The notes: generated by a model from the sequence alone, not told the origin. DNA of 64,000 nt from Pasteurella dagmatis (GCF_900186835.1 NZ_LT906448.1:868001-932000), one strand, 5' to 3'; positions 1 to 11,343 are shown, counted from the stretch's first letter. Numbers and translations: made by a program.

Positions 1-1722
1 GTAACGTGCAATAATATGCAATACATTTAAGATTTGACGTTTATATTCGTGAATACGTTTTACTTGTACATCAAATAATGCGTTTGGACTTACTTCAATA
101 CCTAATTCATTTTTAATGTAGTTCGCTAATTTAACTTTGTTGTTGTACTTAATTTGTGCAACTGCTTTTTTCAGTTCAGGATCTTGTACTTTATCTTTTA
201 ACAAGGTTAATTGACTTAAATCTCGACGCCATTCTTTACCAATATATTTATCAAATAAAGCAGATAATTCTGGATTTGCAACCCCAATCCAACGACGTGG
301 TGTAATACCATTTGTTACGTTAGTAAAACGTTCCGGGTAAATACGTGCAAAATCAGCAAATGTTGACGTTACCATTAAATCAGAATGGATTGCTGCTACA
401 CCATTGACTTTGTTTGAACCAACCACAGATAACCATCCCATACGTACTTTACGATGATCACCTTCTTCAATTAATGATACTCGACGAATAAAGTCAGCAT
501 CTGTTGTCACATAAGTACGGACATATTCTAAGAAGTAGTCATTGATTTCGAAGATCATTTGTAAATGGCGCGGTAAAATATGTGCCATCATTTCTACTGG
601 CCAGGTTTCTAATGCTTCGGACATTAATGTATGGCAAGTATATGAGAATACACGACGAGTAATATCCCATGCTTTTTTCCACTCGAAACCTTCTTCATCA
701 ATTAAAATTACCATCAATTCTGGAATTGCTAATGCTGGGTGTGTATCGTTTAAGTGGATAGCCACTTTATCAGCAAAGTTTTCCATTGTGTTATGAATAC
801 GTTTATGGCGATAAATAATATCTTGTAATGATGCTGAAACTAAGAAATACTCTTGGCGTAAACGTAACTCACGTCCACTCCAAGTAGAATCATCAGGATA
901 TAAAACACGTGAGATATTTTTACTTAAAGTGCGGTCTTGGACAGCTGCAAAATAATCCCCTTTGTTGAAGTCAGCAAGATCAAAACGATCACCTGCATAG
1001 GCACCCCATAAACGCAGTGTTGCCGCAGAATCATTTGCATAACCTGGGATCATTTGGTCATATGCTAAAGCTACGACTTCTTCTTTACTTGTCCAAATAC
1101 ATTTTTTACCTTCAAAATGGATACCTCCACCAAAACGGATTGTGTGGCGTTTAGAAGGACGAATAAATTCCCAAGGTGCACCTTTATCTAACCATGCGTC
1201 TGGAGTTTCAACTTGGTGACCATCTTCAATTTCTTGCTTGAACATACCATATTCATAACGGATGCCGTATCCCACACCTGGTAACGCAAGTGTTGCAATA
1301 GAGTCCATAAAGCACGCAGCTAAACGACCTAAACCACCATTACCTAAACCTGGATCGACTTCTTTCTCAAGCACATCTTCCAAATTAACATTTAATTCAG
1401 CAAGTGCTTCTTTTGCTACATCGTAAACACCTTCTGCAAGCATTGCATTAGAAAGGGTTCGACCAATCAAAAACTCCATTGAAAGGTAATAGACTCGACG
1501 TGTTTCTTCATTTCTTGCTTGACGAGCCGTGGTGATCCAACCTTCAGTCACAAAATCACGAACAGCATACAATGTTGCATTTAACCAATCACGTTGGCTT
1601 GCTTCTTTTGGTGAACGACCTATAGAGAAGATCAATTTTGAAACAATACTTTTTTTCAAAGAATCGACAGTAATTTCTGGGCGATTATAGAGAAAAGGAG
1701 AATCAAAGTTATCCATAATCAT
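1..1722 (-). CDS. glgP: Glycogen phosphorylase, 3' end cut by window edge
   Basis: Phosphorolysis of alpha-1,4-glucan to glucose-1-phosphate in the cytoplasm. The frame is open from an ATG at 1722 to base 1, giving 574 codons; the family is usually about 815-840 residues, so the C-terminal quarter, including the PLP-binding lysine, lies outside. The last residues visible read [20 protein letters not shown], a hallmark segment of the phosphorylase family. A second ATG lies two codons in (1716); AGGAG at 1736-1740 sits rather far from either start. It is the last gene of the glg operon, 126 bp downstream of glgA, a gap that holds a hairpin and a palindrome and could contain an internal promoter. 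Identity is secure. Confidence 0.95.
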   Translation of the reverse strand, partial: MIMDNFDSPFLYNRPEITVDSLKKSIVSKLIFSIGRSPKEASQRDWLNATLYAVRDFVTEGWITTARQARNEETRRVYYLSMEFLIGRTLSNAMLAEGVYDVAKEALAELNVNLEDVLEKEVDPGLGNGGLGRLAACFMDSIATLALPGVGYGIRYEYGMFKQEIEDGHQVETPDAWLDKGAPWEFIRPSKRHTIRFGGGIHFEGKKCIWTSKEEVVALAYDQMIPGYANDSAATLRLWGAYAGDRFDLADFNKGDYFAAVQDRTLSKNISRVLYPDDSTWSGRELRLRQEYFLVSASLQDIIYRHKRIHNTMENFADKVAIHLNDTHPALAIPELMVILIDEEGFEWKKAWDITRRVFSYTCHTLMSEALETWPVEMMAHILPRHLQMIFEINDYFLEYVRTYVTTDADFIRRVSLIEEGDHRKVRMGWLSVVGSNKVNGVAAIHSDLMVTSTFADFARIYPERFTNVTNGITPRRWIGVANPELSALFDKYIGKEWRRDLSQLTLLKDKVQDPELKKAVAQIKYNNKVKLANYIKNELGIEVSPNALFDVQVKRIHEYKRQILNVLHIIARY

Positions 1723-1763
1723 AATTATTTTTACACTCCTAGTTATTTTTAAAAACGGTGCAA

Positions 1764-1783
1764 TTTAGTCATTTTTGACTAAA
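1764..1783. promoter_or_regulatory. 8-bp perfect hairpin upstream of glgP
   Basis: TTTAGTCA and TGACTAAA form perfect arms with a 4-base loop in the glgA-glgP gap. On the minus strand it is not followed by a T-run, so it does not look like a simple terminator. It may be an RNA stability element or an operator. Confidence 0.4.
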
Positions 1784-1822
1784 AATGCAACAGATTTTTA
1801 TTAAAAAATCTCAAAAAATCCA

Positions 1823-1841
1823 ATTCACACAATTTGTGTCA
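1823..1841. promoter_or_regulatory. Palindrome upstream of glgP, possible operator
   Basis: TTCACACAATTTGTGTCAA is a near-perfect palindrome just past the glgA stop. On the minus strand it begins with TTGACA, so it could overlap a -35 element of an internal glgP promoter, although no clear -10 is visible at the right spacing. The cognate regulator is unknown; it does not match the CRP consensus. Confidence 0.35.
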
Positions 1842-1848
1842 ACATGTA

Positions 1849-3288
1849 TTAAATTGATAAAATACGCTGATATAACTCTTTATATCCCATTGCAGCGTTG
1901 CGCCAGCTAAAATCTTTTTCCATAGCAGTACACCTTACAGCAAACCATAAACGTTGTTTTTGCCATAAAGTAAAGGTATTTGCGATTGCTTGGCGTAATG
2001 CTTCACTAGTTGCCTGCTCAAAAACAAAGCCAGTTGCAGTATGATTTTTGATATTTTCTGCATTCGAGTTAACCACTGTATCGGCTAATCCACCTGTTGA
2101 ACGTACTAATGGTAAGGTGCCATATTTCAAGCCATATAATTGTGTTAATCCACAAGGCTCAAAACGGCTTGGGACTAAAATCACATCACCACCGGCAATC
2201 ATTAGATGTGATAAGGCCTCATCATAACCAATCTTTACTGCAATATTTTGAGGATATTGCTGTGCTAGGTGCTGAATACCCGCTTCTAAGTGTGGAGATC
2301 CAGAACCTAGAATCGCTAATTGACCGCCCTGCTTCACAATTTCATCAGCACTATCAATTAATAAGTCCACACCTTTTTGTTCTGTTAAACGAGTCACCAT
2401 CACAAATAATAAAGTTTCTGGCTCTTGTGGTAAGTTAAAGTATGCTTGTAACTCGTTTTTATTTTTACGCTTACCTGTCATTGACTTCAATTTGTAGTGA
2501 TGCTCAATATAATCATCATTATTTGGATGCCAGATTTGCTCATCTACTCCATTCAAAATACCGACTAATTTACCTTGTAAATCTAATGTAGTTAATAAAC
2601 CTTGTAGTCCATAAGCAAATTCAGGCGTCGTAATTTCTTTCGCATAAGTTGGGCTAACAGCTGTTACAGCATCAGAATAATATAAACCTGCTTTCAAATA
2701 TGAAATTTGTCCATGAAGTTCTAAACCATCAATATGGAACATTCCTGATGGCAAACCGATTTCAAACAAATGATGATATGCAAATTGCCCTTGATAAGCT
2801 AAGTTATGAATAGTAAAAATAGATTTTGCTGGGCGACCTTTATTGAATAAATAGGCACTGGTTAAACCCGCATGCCAATCATGTGCGTGTACAACTTCAG
2901 CTCTCCACCAACTATCTAGACCAGTTGTAAGTTCTGCTGCAACCCAAGCTAATAATGCAAAACGTTTATAATTATCGCCATAATCGTTATACCACTGGTC
3001 ATGATAAGGATTACCCTCACGTTGATATAAATGTGGAGCATCAATTAGGTAAACACCAACACCTTTATACTCACCGTAGCGTAATAGAATATGCCCTGCA
3101 AAATTATCAAACTCACTCACAACAGAGGTATGAGGAATCCCGGCGACAATAGCAGGATAGGCTGGTAATACGATACGTGCATCAATCCCAATTTCTTTTT
3201 GCGCAAAAGGCAATGCCCCCATTACATCCGCAAGTCCACCAGTTTTTAATAAAGGATATAACTCCGAGCAAACATGTAATACTTTCAT
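1849..3288 (-). CDS. glgA: Glycogen synthase (ADP-glucose type)
   Basis: Transfers glucose from ADP-glucose to the non-reducing end of glycogen; GT5 family with a GT-B fold. The 479-residue length matches the E. coli enzyme (477). The N-terminal KTGGLADV motif begins at Lys15 (ADP-glucose binding), and the C-terminal segment PSRFEPCGLTQLYGLKYGT carries the conserved glutamate at residue 377. A second GGL motif follows (STGGLADTV). It lies 78 bp after glgC in the operon, behind an intercistronic hairpin. Confidence 0.97.
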   Translation of the reverse strand: MKVLHVCSELYPLLKTGGLADVMGALPFAQKEIGIDARIVLPAYPAIVAGIPHTSVVSEFDNFAGHILLRYGEYKGVGVYLIDAPHLYQREGNPYHDQWYNDYGDNYKRFALLAWVAAELTTGLDSWWRAEVVHAHDWHAGLTSAYLFNKGRPAKSIFTIHNLAYQGQFAYHHLFEIGLPSGMFHIDGLELHGQISYLKAGLYYSDAVTAVSPTYAKEITTPEFAYGLQGLLTTLDLQGKLVGILNGVDEQIWHPNNDDYIEHHYKLKSMTGKRKNKNELQAYFNLPQEPETLLFVMVTRLTEQKGVDLLIDSADEIVKQGGQLAILGSGSPHLEAGIQHLAQQYPQNIAVKIGYDEALSHLMIAGGDVILVPSRFEPCGLTQLYGLKYGTLPLVRSTGGLADTVVNSNAENIKNHTATGFVFEQATSEALRQAIANTFTLWQKQRLWFAVRCTAMEKDFSWRNAAMGYKELYQRILSI

Positions 3289-3316
3289 TTTTTATCCCTT
3301 TAAATCAATTACAAAA

Positions 3317-3348
3317 GAAAATACGGTATAACGTCTCACCGTATTTTC
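3317..3348 (-). promoter_or_regulatory. Intercistronic 11-bp hairpin between glgC and glgA
   Basis: GAAAATACGGT and ACCGTATTTTC are perfect 11-bp arms around a 10-base loop. On the minus strand the hairpin is followed by a T-rich stretch (CTTTTG), so it could be a partial terminator or an mRNA-processing or stability element that sets glgC relative to glgA-glgP expression. Confidence 0.55.
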
Positions 3349-3366
3349 TCCTAAGTTTATCGCTGA

Positions 3367-4674
3367 TTAATCAAGATGTGCTTCTGAAACAATTTTTTCA
3401 CCATTCAATTTCTTTAACATTGAAGGAGTCACAAGCACCACTCCACCAGAGCTTACTCTGAAACGTTGGCGATCTAATTCAAGATTTACACCAATTTCCA
3501 TACCATCAGGAATAACAGAATGGCGATCGATAATACAACGTTTTAATTTACAGTTTTTACCGATAGTCACTTGTGGTAATACAACACAATGCTCAATTTC
3601 AGAACCTTCATTGATCTTGATACGATCAAATAATACAGAATTACTAATTGAGGCATCTGTAATAACACAGCCACCAGAAATCAATGAATTATCCACTGGA
3701 CGTACATTTTCTTTTTTATAGAAGAATTTTGATGGATAAGTTTGCACAGGATTTCCGCGGATTGGCCAAGTTTGGTCATAAATATCTAATTGTGGATTTT
3801 CGCAAACTAAATCAATATTTGACTGCCAGAAGCTATCTAATGTCCCGACATCACGCCAATAAATTTCACCTTCGGTATTACGCCCCATGCAAGAACGGCT
3901 GAATGGATGTGCGTATAATACGCCTTCTTCTAGTGCTTTTGGTAATACATCTTTACCAAAGTCGTGGGAAGTATAAGGTGAAGTCACTTCACGTTCTAAA
4001 ACATCATAAAGGTAATCTGCATCAAACACATAAATACCCATTGAGGCTAATGATGTATTTGGTTTACCAACCATTGCAGGTGGATCTTTTGGTTTTTCCA
4101 CGAAAGATTTCACTTTCAAGTTTTCATTCACTGCCATTACACCGAATTCACTAGCTTTTTCACGCTCAACTTCAATACAACCCACAGTACATTTCGCACC
4201 GCTATTGATATGGTCTAATAACATTTGGCTATAGTCTTGTTTATAAATATGATCGCCTGCCAAAATCAAGATATATTTCGGACAATAATGATCACGGATA
4301 ATTGCCATATTTTGATAAACAGCGTCCGCAGTACCACGATACCATGTCGAATCATCAATTTGTTGACGAGCTGGTAGCATATCAATAAATTCACCACGCT
4401 CTGCGGGTAAGAAAGACCAACCATTTTGTAAGTGACGTAATAAAGAATGTGCAGCATATTGTGTCACAACACCAATACGGTTTAAGCCCGAGTTCAAACA
4501 GTTTGATAATGCAAAATCGATAATACGACGATTTCCCCCGAAATACAGTGCTGGTTTAGCTCGTTTATCTGTTAACTCATACAAGCGTGAGCCTCGTCCC
4601 CCTGCAAGAATCAGCACAAGTGTGTCTTTAACCAACTCATATTTATTAGGTAATTTAGCGATGCTACTATTCAT
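3367..4674 (-). CDS. glgC: Glucose-1-phosphate adenylyltransferase
   Basis: Makes ADP-glucose from ATP and glucose-1-phosphate, the committed and allosterically controlled step of bacterial glycogen synthesis. The nucleotidyltransferase signature LAGGRGSRLYELTDKRAKPA lies near residues 23-42, and the C-terminal left-handed beta-helix region has hexapeptide-like repeats (ISNSVLFDRIKINEGSEIEH and following). The start at 4674 was chosen because GGAGG sits 5 bases upstream and it gives 435 residues, close to the E. coli 431; an upstream in-frame start would add ten unrelated residues. It follows glgX in the operon. Confidence 0.97.
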   Translation of the reverse strand: MNSSIAKLPNKYELVKDTLVLILAGGRGSRLYELTDKRAKPALYFGGNRRIIDFALSNCLNSGLNRIGVVTQYAAHSLLRHLQNGWSFLPAERGEFIDMLPARQQIDDSTWYRGTADAVYQNMAIIRDHYCPKYILILAGDHIYKQDYSQMLLDHINSGAKCTVGCIEVEREKASEFGVMAVNENLKVKSFVEKPKDPPAMVGKPNTSLASMGIYVFDADYLYDVLEREVTSPYTSHDFGKDVLPKALEEGVLYAHPFSRSCMGRNTEGEIYWRDVGTLDSFWQSNIDLVCENPQLDIYDQTWPIRGNPVQTYPSKFFYKKENVRPVDNSLISGGCVITDASISNSVLFDRIKINEGSEIEHCVVLPQVTIGKNCKLKRCIIDRHSVIPDGMEIGVNLELDRQRFRVSSGGVVLVTPSMLKKLNGEKIVSEAHLD

Positions 4675-4749
4675 AATGACCTCCATTATTGGGCAATGCT
4701 GCACTCCCTATATCAACAGCCCTTTTTATTGTTTACATATTACTTCTGC

Positions 4750-6741
4750 TTAATTTAATTTTTGCAACACACCAAAAGAGACGTCCTCTAGCTCAATAAT
4801 ACTTCTTTGAGCCTTTAAGTTTGTTGCACAATACACAACTTCCCAATCACCTTTTGGTAACAAAAAAGTTTGTAATTCTGCTTTGGTATTCATCAAGAAC
4901 AACCATTGATCATCTAATAGAATTTGTAAGGCTTTAGTGTCTCGATTATGCCAATCTTCTACTGTCATTGGCTCACCTTTCGGGTTAAGCCATTGCACAT
5001 TTGCATCAGACCACCACTCGTCTTTTTGCAAACTCTTAATTTGTTTTCTTAAAGCAATCGTTTGCTTGGTTAAATCGAAGAGTTTTTGATTAAAATCGTC
5101 CCACTTCAACCATGCAGTTTTATTATCTTGGCAATAGGCGTTGTTATTACCCAATTGTGAGTTGCCAAATTCATCCCCCGCTAATAACATCGGGGTACCA
5201 TTGGCTAACAGCAAGCTACTCAACAATCCAGCACTGCTTAAAAATCTCGCATTTCCGACCGCACTTGGCACATTCTCAATGCCTTCTACACCATGGTTAT
5301 AGCTATAGTTTTGGTTGCGACCATCACGATTTTCTTCTCCATTCGCCCAGTTATGCTTTTCGTTATAGCTCACTAAATCACGCAAGGTGAAGCCATCGTG
5401 TGCAGTAATGTAATTCACCGTACAATGTGGTTTACGATCACCACGTTTAAAAATATCACTTGAGCCTGCAAAACGTTGTGCAAATGCACCATTTTCACCA
5501 CTCTTCCATAACCAGAAACGAGTCATATCATCACGGAAACGGTCATTCCATTCAGCAAAATTATCAGGGAAATTACCCACGTGATAACCAAAATCACCGA
5601 TATCCCAAGGTTCTGCGATTAATTTGCATTTTTGTAAACTTGGTACTGCAATCATATCGGCAAATAATTGTGCCTGTCTGTTAAAACCACCTTCACCTTC
5701 TCGTCCAAGTACTGCACCAAGATCAAAACGGAAACCATCAACGTGACATTCCTCAACCCAATATCGCAAACAATCGATAACCCAACGGCGGGTCATCGGA
5801 TGCGATAAATTGACAGTATTGCCACAGCCCGTCCAATTACGATAATATCCATTCTCATCTTGCCAATAATAAACAGCATCATCTATGCCTCTTTGGCTCA
5901 AAGTTGGGAAATGTTTTTCAGATTCAACGGTATGATTGAATACCACATCTAAAATCACTTCAATGCTAGCTTGGTGCAAAGCTTTGACCATATTTTTAAA
6001 TTCAGTTAACGGTGTGCTATTGGCTTGTTTTGACCAATACTTTGGCTCAACAGCAAACATCGCTAATGGGCTATACCCCCAGTAGTTTTGTAAACCAAGT
6101 TCCTGCAAATGAATCTCATCCATTTGGTAATTAACTGGTAATAACTCCACTGCTGTTACACCAAGATCTTGCAAATAAGCAATCATTGTTGGGTGAGCTA
6201 ACGCAGCATAAGTACCTCGAATGTTCTCGGGCAGATCATCACGTAATTTAGTCAAACCTTTCACATTCATTTCATAGATCACCGTTTGTGACCAAGGTGT
6301 ATGTAAAGGCTTATCTTGTTGCCAATCAAATTCTTCATCGATAACCACAGCTTTCGGCGCAAGATGTGCATTATCTCGGTTATCAGATAAATCAAACCAA
6401 GCACGTTTTTCTGCAGTACTTAAGTCTGGTTTACCTACAACGGCTTTCGCATAAGGATCAAGCATTAGTTTGTTAGGATTCGCAAAAGTGCGGTCAGATT
6501 TTCCTAAAATTCGATAACCATATTCTGTTCCAACTGGAACATCACTTAACCAAATATGCCAAACACCCTCATCATTCGAAGTTAATTCAAATTTCTTCTC
6601 ATTTCCTTTTGAATCAAAAAGGCACAACTCAACTTTTGCAGCTACGCTTGAAAAAAGTGCAAAATTACAACCAACGATTCCATTTTCAATTTGTTTTGAA
6701 CAGCCTAATGGATATGGCTTCCCTGTTTTTATTACGTTCAT
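4750..6741 (-). CDS. glgX: Glycogen debranching enzyme
   Basis: GH13 isoamylase-type enzyme that hydrolyses alpha-1,6 branches of limit dextrins left by GlgP. It has 663 residues (E. coli 657). An N-terminal CBM48-like domain is followed by the GH13 catalytic barrel: VILDVVFNHT (region I), GFRFDLGAVLGRE (nucleophile Asp), KLIAEPWDIG (acid/base Glu) and NYITAHDGFTLRD (third catalytic Asp). It lies between glgB and glgC, spaced about 75 bp from each, in the same transcription unit. Confidence 0.97.
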   Translation of the reverse strand: MNVIKTGKPYPLGCSKQIENGIVGCNFALFSSVAAKVELCLFDSKGNEKKFELTSNDEGVWHIWLSDVPVGTEYGYRILGKSDRTFANPNKLMLDPYAKAVVGKPDLSTAEKRAWFDLSDNRDNAHLAPKAVVIDEEFDWQQDKPLHTPWSQTVIYEMNVKGLTKLRDDLPENIRGTYAALAHPTMIAYLQDLGVTAVELLPVNYQMDEIHLQELGLQNYWGYSPLAMFAVEPKYWSKQANSTPLTEFKNMVKALHQASIEVILDVVFNHTVESEKHFPTLSQRGIDDAVYYWQDENGYYRNWTGCGNTVNLSHPMTRRWVIDCLRYWVEECHVDGFRFDLGAVLGREGEGGFNRQAQLFADMIAVPSLQKCKLIAEPWDIGDFGYHVGNFPDNFAEWNDRFRDDMTRFWLWKSGENGAFAQRFAGSSDIFKRGDRKPHCTVNYITAHDGFTLRDLVSYNEKHNWANGEENRDGRNQNYSYNHGVEGIENVPSAVGNARFLSSAGLLSSLLLANGTPMLLAGDEFGNSQLGNNNAYCQDNKTAWLKWDDFNQKLFDLTKQTIALRKQIKSLQKDEWWSDANVQWLNPKGEPMTVEDWHNRDTKALQILLDDQWLFLMNTKAELQTFLLPKGDWEVVYCATNLKAQRSIIELEDVSFGVLQKLN

Positions 6742-6815
6742 ATTTACAACAATTCAATTAATTACAACAAAATAAAGTTTTAAGGGGGATGTGCATCAAT
6801 ACACACCTAATTTAT

Positions 6816-9008
6816 TTATTCCCCTTGATATTTCAAATAAATAGTTGCCAATGGTGGCACTGAAATAGAAATCGATTGTGGTTTCTCGTGGCTTTCAATT
6901 TCTTCAGAGACCACCTCACCATAGTTACCCACATTAGAACCTTGATAGAATTCAGAGTCTGTATTTAAAATTTCAACATATTTTCCAGCCACATTCACAC
7001 CGATACGATAATCGTGACGAGGCACTGGTGTGAAGTTACTCACAACGATAATACGCTCATCATTTTTGCTACGACGCTCAAATGCGAATACTGAATTTGC
7101 ACGATCTTCTACCACTAACCAATCGAAACCTTTTGGATCACCATCTAACTCAAAGAGCGGTGCATTTTTTTGATAAATATGATTCAAATCTTTCACTAAC
7201 AATTGCACGCCTTGATGCCATTTACCACCGTGTTCTTCTTCAAGTAAGAACCAATCCAAACTTTCTTCATAGTTCCACTCACGACCCTGTGCAAACTCAT
7301 TGCCCATAAATAGCAATTTCTTGCCTGGGTAGCCCCACATATAGCCATAATAGGCTCGTAAGTTTGCGAATTTTTGCCACGCATCTCCCGGCATTTTGCC
7401 TAACAATGACTGTTTTCCATGCACAACTTCATCGTGTGAAAGTGGCAATACAAAGTTCTCGCTGTATTGGTATACCATACCAAATGTCATTTGATCGTGA
7501 TGATATTGGCGATAAACAGGATCTTTTTCCATATAGGATAGTGTGTCATTCATCCAGCCCATATTCCATTTGAAATGGAAACCTAAGCCACCATCTTCAC
7601 TTGGTTTTGTCACTCCTGCGAATGAAGTTGATTCTTCTGCGATCGAAATTGCACCTTCTACTTCAGAGCCTATTTTCCAGTTAGTATGTTTTAAAAACTC
7701 AATCGCTTCTAAATTCTCGCGACCACCATATTGATTCGGAATCCACTCACCTTCTGCTCGGCTATAATCTCGATAAATCATTGAAGCAACAGCATCAACG
7801 CGAATACCGTCTAAGCCAAAACGCTCTAGCCAATAAAGTGCATTACTGGATAAGAAATTACGAACTTCATTACGACCATAGTTATAAATTAATGTGTTCC
7901 AGTCTTGATGGTAACCTTCACGAGGGTCTGCATGCTCATATAATGCTGTGCCATCAAATGCCGCTAATCCATGTGTATCACTTGGGAAGTGGCCTGGCAC
8001 CCAGTCTAAAATCACATTAATTCCAGCTTCGTGTGCTTTTTCGACTAAACGTTTAAAACCTTCTGGTGTACCAAAACGGCTAGTTGGTGAATAAAGTCCA
8101 AGTGGTTGATAGCCCCAAGAACCGTCAAATGGGAATTCTGATAATGGTAAAAATTCAATATGCGTAAAGCCCATTTCTTTTACATAAGGGATTAACTCAT
8201 CTGCAATTTGGTCGTAATCAAGCCAGAAATTATTTTCTAAATTACGACGCCAAGAGCCTAAATGAACTTCATAAATTGAAATGGGTTGATCAAATTGGTT
8301 TGCTTTGCGACGTTTTTCGGTCATTTCTACAACCGATGGCAGCATACTAATTTGTGATGCTGTATCTGGGCGTAATTGAGAACAGAATGCATATGGGTCA
8401 GCTTTTAAACGTAGCTGACCATGACAATCAATTAATTCAAATTTGTACAGTTGTCCGAGTGAAGCTTTTGGTAAAAATAACTCCCAAACACCGCTTTTTT
8501 GGTGGAAACGCATTGGGTGGCGACGACCATCCCAATAGTTAAAATCCCCAACCACAGAAACACGTTTCGCATTTGGTGCCCATAAACGGAAATTCACACC
8601 AGACACGCCGTCACATTCCATAAAATGTGCACCTAACACTTCATAAGGACGTAAATGCGAGCCTTCACTTAACAACCAGTTATCTAAATCGCCTAACATT
8701 GGGTGAAAGCGGTATGGATCTTCAATAATTTGTGATTCTTTACCCCAAAACACCTGTAATTGGTATGCAAAAAAGCTACGTGTTTCAGGAGCTATTCCAA
8801 CAAAAAAGCCTTGTTCATCAACGCAAGTTAATTCGATGATTTCTCTACCTGTTTCTTTTTCAAGTACAATGACTTTGTTTGCATCTGGTAATAACGCACG
8901 AATTTCGATACCATTTTCAGTCTCGTGCATTCCTAATACAGAAAATGGATCAGAATGTGTTCCTTCAAAAAACTGATTGATAACTTCTGTTGAAACTAAT
9001 TGAACCAT
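6816..9008 (-). CDS. glgB: 1,4-alpha-glucan branching enzyme
   Basis: Introduces alpha-1,6 branches into glycogen. It is 730 residues long (E. coli 728), with two N-terminal beta domains (CBM48-like; [19 protein letters not shown]), then the GH13 barrel containing [27 protein letters not shown] (nucleophile Asp), [10 protein letters not shown] (Glu) and [12 protein letters not shown] (Asp), and a C-terminal all-beta domain. The gene sits 33 bp after malQ and about 75 bp before glgX, so the operon is probably co-transcribed. Confidence 0.97.
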   Translation of the reverse strand: MVQLVSTEVINQFFEGTHSDPFSVLGMHETENGIEIRALLPDANKVIVLEKETGREIIELTCVDEQGFFVGIAPETRSFFAYQLQVFWGKESQIIEDPYRFHPMLGDLDNWLLSEGSHLRPYEVLGAHFMECDGVSGVNFRLWAPNAKRVSVVGDFNYWDGRRHPMRFHQKSGVWELFLPKASLGQLYKFELIDCHGQLRLKADPYAFCSQLRPDTASQISMLPSVVEMTEKRRKANQFDQPISIYEVHLGSWRRNLENNFWLDYDQIADELIPYVKEMGFTHIEFLPLSEFPFDGSWGYQPLGLYSPTSRFGTPEGFKRLVEKAHEAGINVILDWVPGHFPSDTHGLAAFDGTALYEHADPREGYHQDWNTLIYNYGRNEVRNFLSSNALYWLERFGLDGIRVDAVASMIYRDYSRAEGEWIPNQYGGRENLEAIEFLKHTNWKIGSEVEGAISIAEESTSFAGVTKPSEDGGLGFHFKWNMGWMNDTLSYMEKDPVYRQYHHDQMTFGMVYQYSENFVLPLSHDEVVHGKQSLLGKMPGDAWQKFANLRAYYGYMWGYPGKKLLFMGNEFAQGREWNYEESLDWFLLEEEHGGKWHQGVQLLVKDLNHIYQKNAPLFELDGDPKGFDWLVVEDRANSVFAFERRSKNDERIIVVSNFTPVPRHDYRIGVNVAGKYVEILNTDSEFYQGSNVGNYGEVVSEEIESHEKPQSISISVPPLATIYLKYQGE

Positions 9009-9041
9009 AACAAATCCTCAATAAATAAACGGTTGTACAGA

Positions 9042-11132
9042 CTATGCTTGGCGAGCTTGCGAAATTGTTCTTAAAAATGACGTTATGTTTTCGTCATTGA
9101 ACATCACATCTAAAGAACAAGATAATTTCTTACGCCAATTAGGATACTCCCTATCCGTGCCTGGTAAGTTAAACGATACTTCTTGACTTAATAAATTTTC
9201 TAATTGCACCCCAATAAGTTGCGTACGACTTTTGGCAAGATATTGGTGGATAACATAATTCAAATGTGCGTGCATTGCCATCGATAACGCATCCCCCTCA
9301 TAATTAGGTGGTAAAAATTGATCACGATGTAAGCTATTTAACAGTGCTTGTTTATCAATCACTCGTTGTTCGTATTTTTGTTGTAGCACATCGCCTTGCA
9401 GCACCCCTAATTGGTTGAATAAGTTCAAATCGACACAATGCCAGAAACTTTGTAATGACGGCACATCGTGTGTCCCAATCGTAGCAAAGGCTTTTAATGG
9501 GAATTCGTGGCCTAATGGGAATTGGTTGTTTCTTTGCTCAAAATACAGAACAAAATAAGAGAACACTTGAAACTCATTTAATTTTGACCGCACTTCATCA
9601 GGTACAGTGCCAAGGTCTTCACCAATCACTAAGCAACGATTACGCTGACTTTCAATCGCTAAGATCGCCATAAACGCATCAAATGGATAATGGACATAAA
9701 CCCCGTCAACCGCAGTTTTTCCTTCTGGAATCAACCATAAACGGAATAAACCAAGTACGTGATCAATACGCAGAATACCGAAGTGTTGCATATTAGTGCG
9801 TAACATTTCGATAAACGGTTGGAAACCACGAGCTTTCAATTCTTCAGGATTATAAGGCGGTAAATTCCAGTTTTGACCAACAGGACCAAGCGGATCTGGT
9901 GGTGCACCCACTGACGCATTGACAAAATAAAGATCAGGATCAGACCAAACATCTACACTACCACGCGAGCTATTGACCGCTAAGTCGCCATAAATACCTA
10001 ACTCCATACCGCAAGATTGACAACAAGCTTTAATCTCTTTGAGTTGTTCTTCCATTAGCCATTGTTGCCAAGCGTAGAATTCAATTTGTTTTTGATATTT
10101 TTTGAAAAATACTTTTTGCCCAGTCGCAGTCAGTTGTTTCCATTCATCTCGCCAACCAAGCCAGCCGATATCTAATTCTGTCGGTTCGGTTTCGTGCGAT
10201 TGATGGTCTAGCACCTCAAATAAACCTTGCAGCAATAACGCATCGCCTTGCGCTTGCATAAATTGTTTAAATGCATCTCGACGTTGGATAATTTGAGCAG
10301 ATTTACTACGTTTAGAAAACTCGAAAAGTTGTAAAAGTGCGGTCTGTTTTAAAGCAGTTACTGCAGAATAATCAACAAGTTCTGATTCTCTTAATGCAAC
10401 GACTTGTGATTGCACTTCTGCACTTGTAAACCATTCTTGCGCAACTTTTGAGAATTTGAATTCGGGTAATGCTTGAATATCCAAATATATTGGATTCAAC
10501 CAACGACGAGAAGAAGAACTATAAGGACTTGCCCATTCTGGTACAGCAGAGTACATTAAATGCAATGGGTTAATACCAATAAAATCAGCCCCTTGTTTTG
10601 TGGCTTGCTCAATTAAATAACGTAAATCACCAAAATCACCAATCCCCCAGTTTTGTTGTGAACGTAAACTATAAAGTTGAATGTTTAGCCCCCAAGCTTT
10701 CTTCTGATTTAGCAAAGGTGGTTGATACGCTGTTTTTGGTGAAATGATTAAACGTACTCGATATGTTTTTTTATTCGCTTTAATGACTAAAAAGTAATAA
10801 CCATAATCGAGAGGAGCAAGAGAAAGAAAGTCGTTAGAAGAGAGAGAATTCTCGGACAATAACTGCCCATGTTCAGAAAATACTTGATAAGTAAGAGAGT
10901 GTTGAGAAAGGGATAAATTCGTTAAATGATATTGAATCGGCTCACTCTCAAAAAAAACGACGACATCATCAAAATAGTCAGCAGATTTTTTCTTTTTCCC
11001 TGATTTTTTCAATAATTCTGTGAAATACGTTAATGTTTCAGGACTGGCGTGAATCAAATGCCCATCAATGTCATAATGCGATGTTGCGATCCCCAGTTGC
11101 TTAGCTTCCTGCATTAAGTATGTAATATCCAT
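9042..11132 (-). CDS. malQ: 4-alpha-glucanotransferase (amylomaltase)
   Basis: GH77 enzyme that disproportionates malto-oligosaccharides and links maltodextrin and glycogen turnover. It has 696 residues (E. coli 694). Motifs seen include WGIGDFGDL, LRIDHVLGLFRLWLIPEG (nucleophile Asp region), VIGEDLGTVP (acid/base Glu) and TIGTHDVPSLQSFW (third Asp). It is the first gene of the glg operon here; having malQ lead the glg genes is the arrangement known from H. influenzae. The operon promoter should lie in the A/T-rich stretch just above 11132. Confidence 0.96.
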   Translation of the reverse strand: MDITYLMQEAKQLGIATSHYDIDGHLIHASPETLTYFTELLKKSGKKKKSADYFDDVVVFFESEPIQYHLTNLSLSQHSLTYQVFSEHGQLLSENSLSSNDFLSLAPLDYGYYFLVIKANKKTYRVRLIISPKTAYQPPLLNQKKAWGLNIQLYSLRSQQNWGIGDFGDLRYLIEQATKQGADFIGINPLHLMYSAVPEWASPYSSSSRRWLNPIYLDIQALPEFKFSKVAQEWFTSAEVQSQVVALRESELVDYSAVTALKQTALLQLFEFSKRSKSAQIIQRRDAFKQFMQAQGDALLLQGLFEVLDHQSHETEPTELDIGWLGWRDEWKQLTATGQKVFFKKYQKQIEFYAWQQWLMEEQLKEIKACCQSCGMELGIYGDLAVNSSRGSVDVWSDPDLYFVNASVGAPPDPLGPVGQNWNLPPYNPEELKARGFQPFIEMLRTNMQHFGILRIDHVLGLFRLWLIPEGKTAVDGVYVHYPFDAFMAILAIESQRNRCLVIGEDLGTVPDEVRSKLNEFQVFSYFVLYFEQRNNQFPLGHEFPLKAFATIGTHDVPSLQSFWHCVDLNLFNQLGVLQGDVLQQKYEQRVIDKQALLNSLHRDQFLPPNYEGDALSMAMHAHLNYVIHQYLAKSRTQLIGVQLENLLSQEVSFNLPGTDREYPNWRKKLSCSLDVMFNDENITSFLRTISQARQA

Positions 11133-11343
11133 TTATTACCTACCTACAAATTTGAATAATACTTAATAAGTATTCTATCCAAGCAGTCTACAAAGACAAC
11201 AATTTTTATCCAAATTAGTGATCTCCATCAATAATAATTTATTTTCAGTATTTTCAATATCTCAAGGCATTTTTATGTTCCAAAAAAAATCTAAAAATGA
11301 TTGTGATTTTTCTTTTAAAATCAATGTGCTTCATTTTTGTTTA

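Noticed and set aside
11290-11330. CRP site near TTGTGATTTTT upstream of malQ
   Set aside because: Only one half-site matches; the second half (TCACA) is absent at the required spacing.
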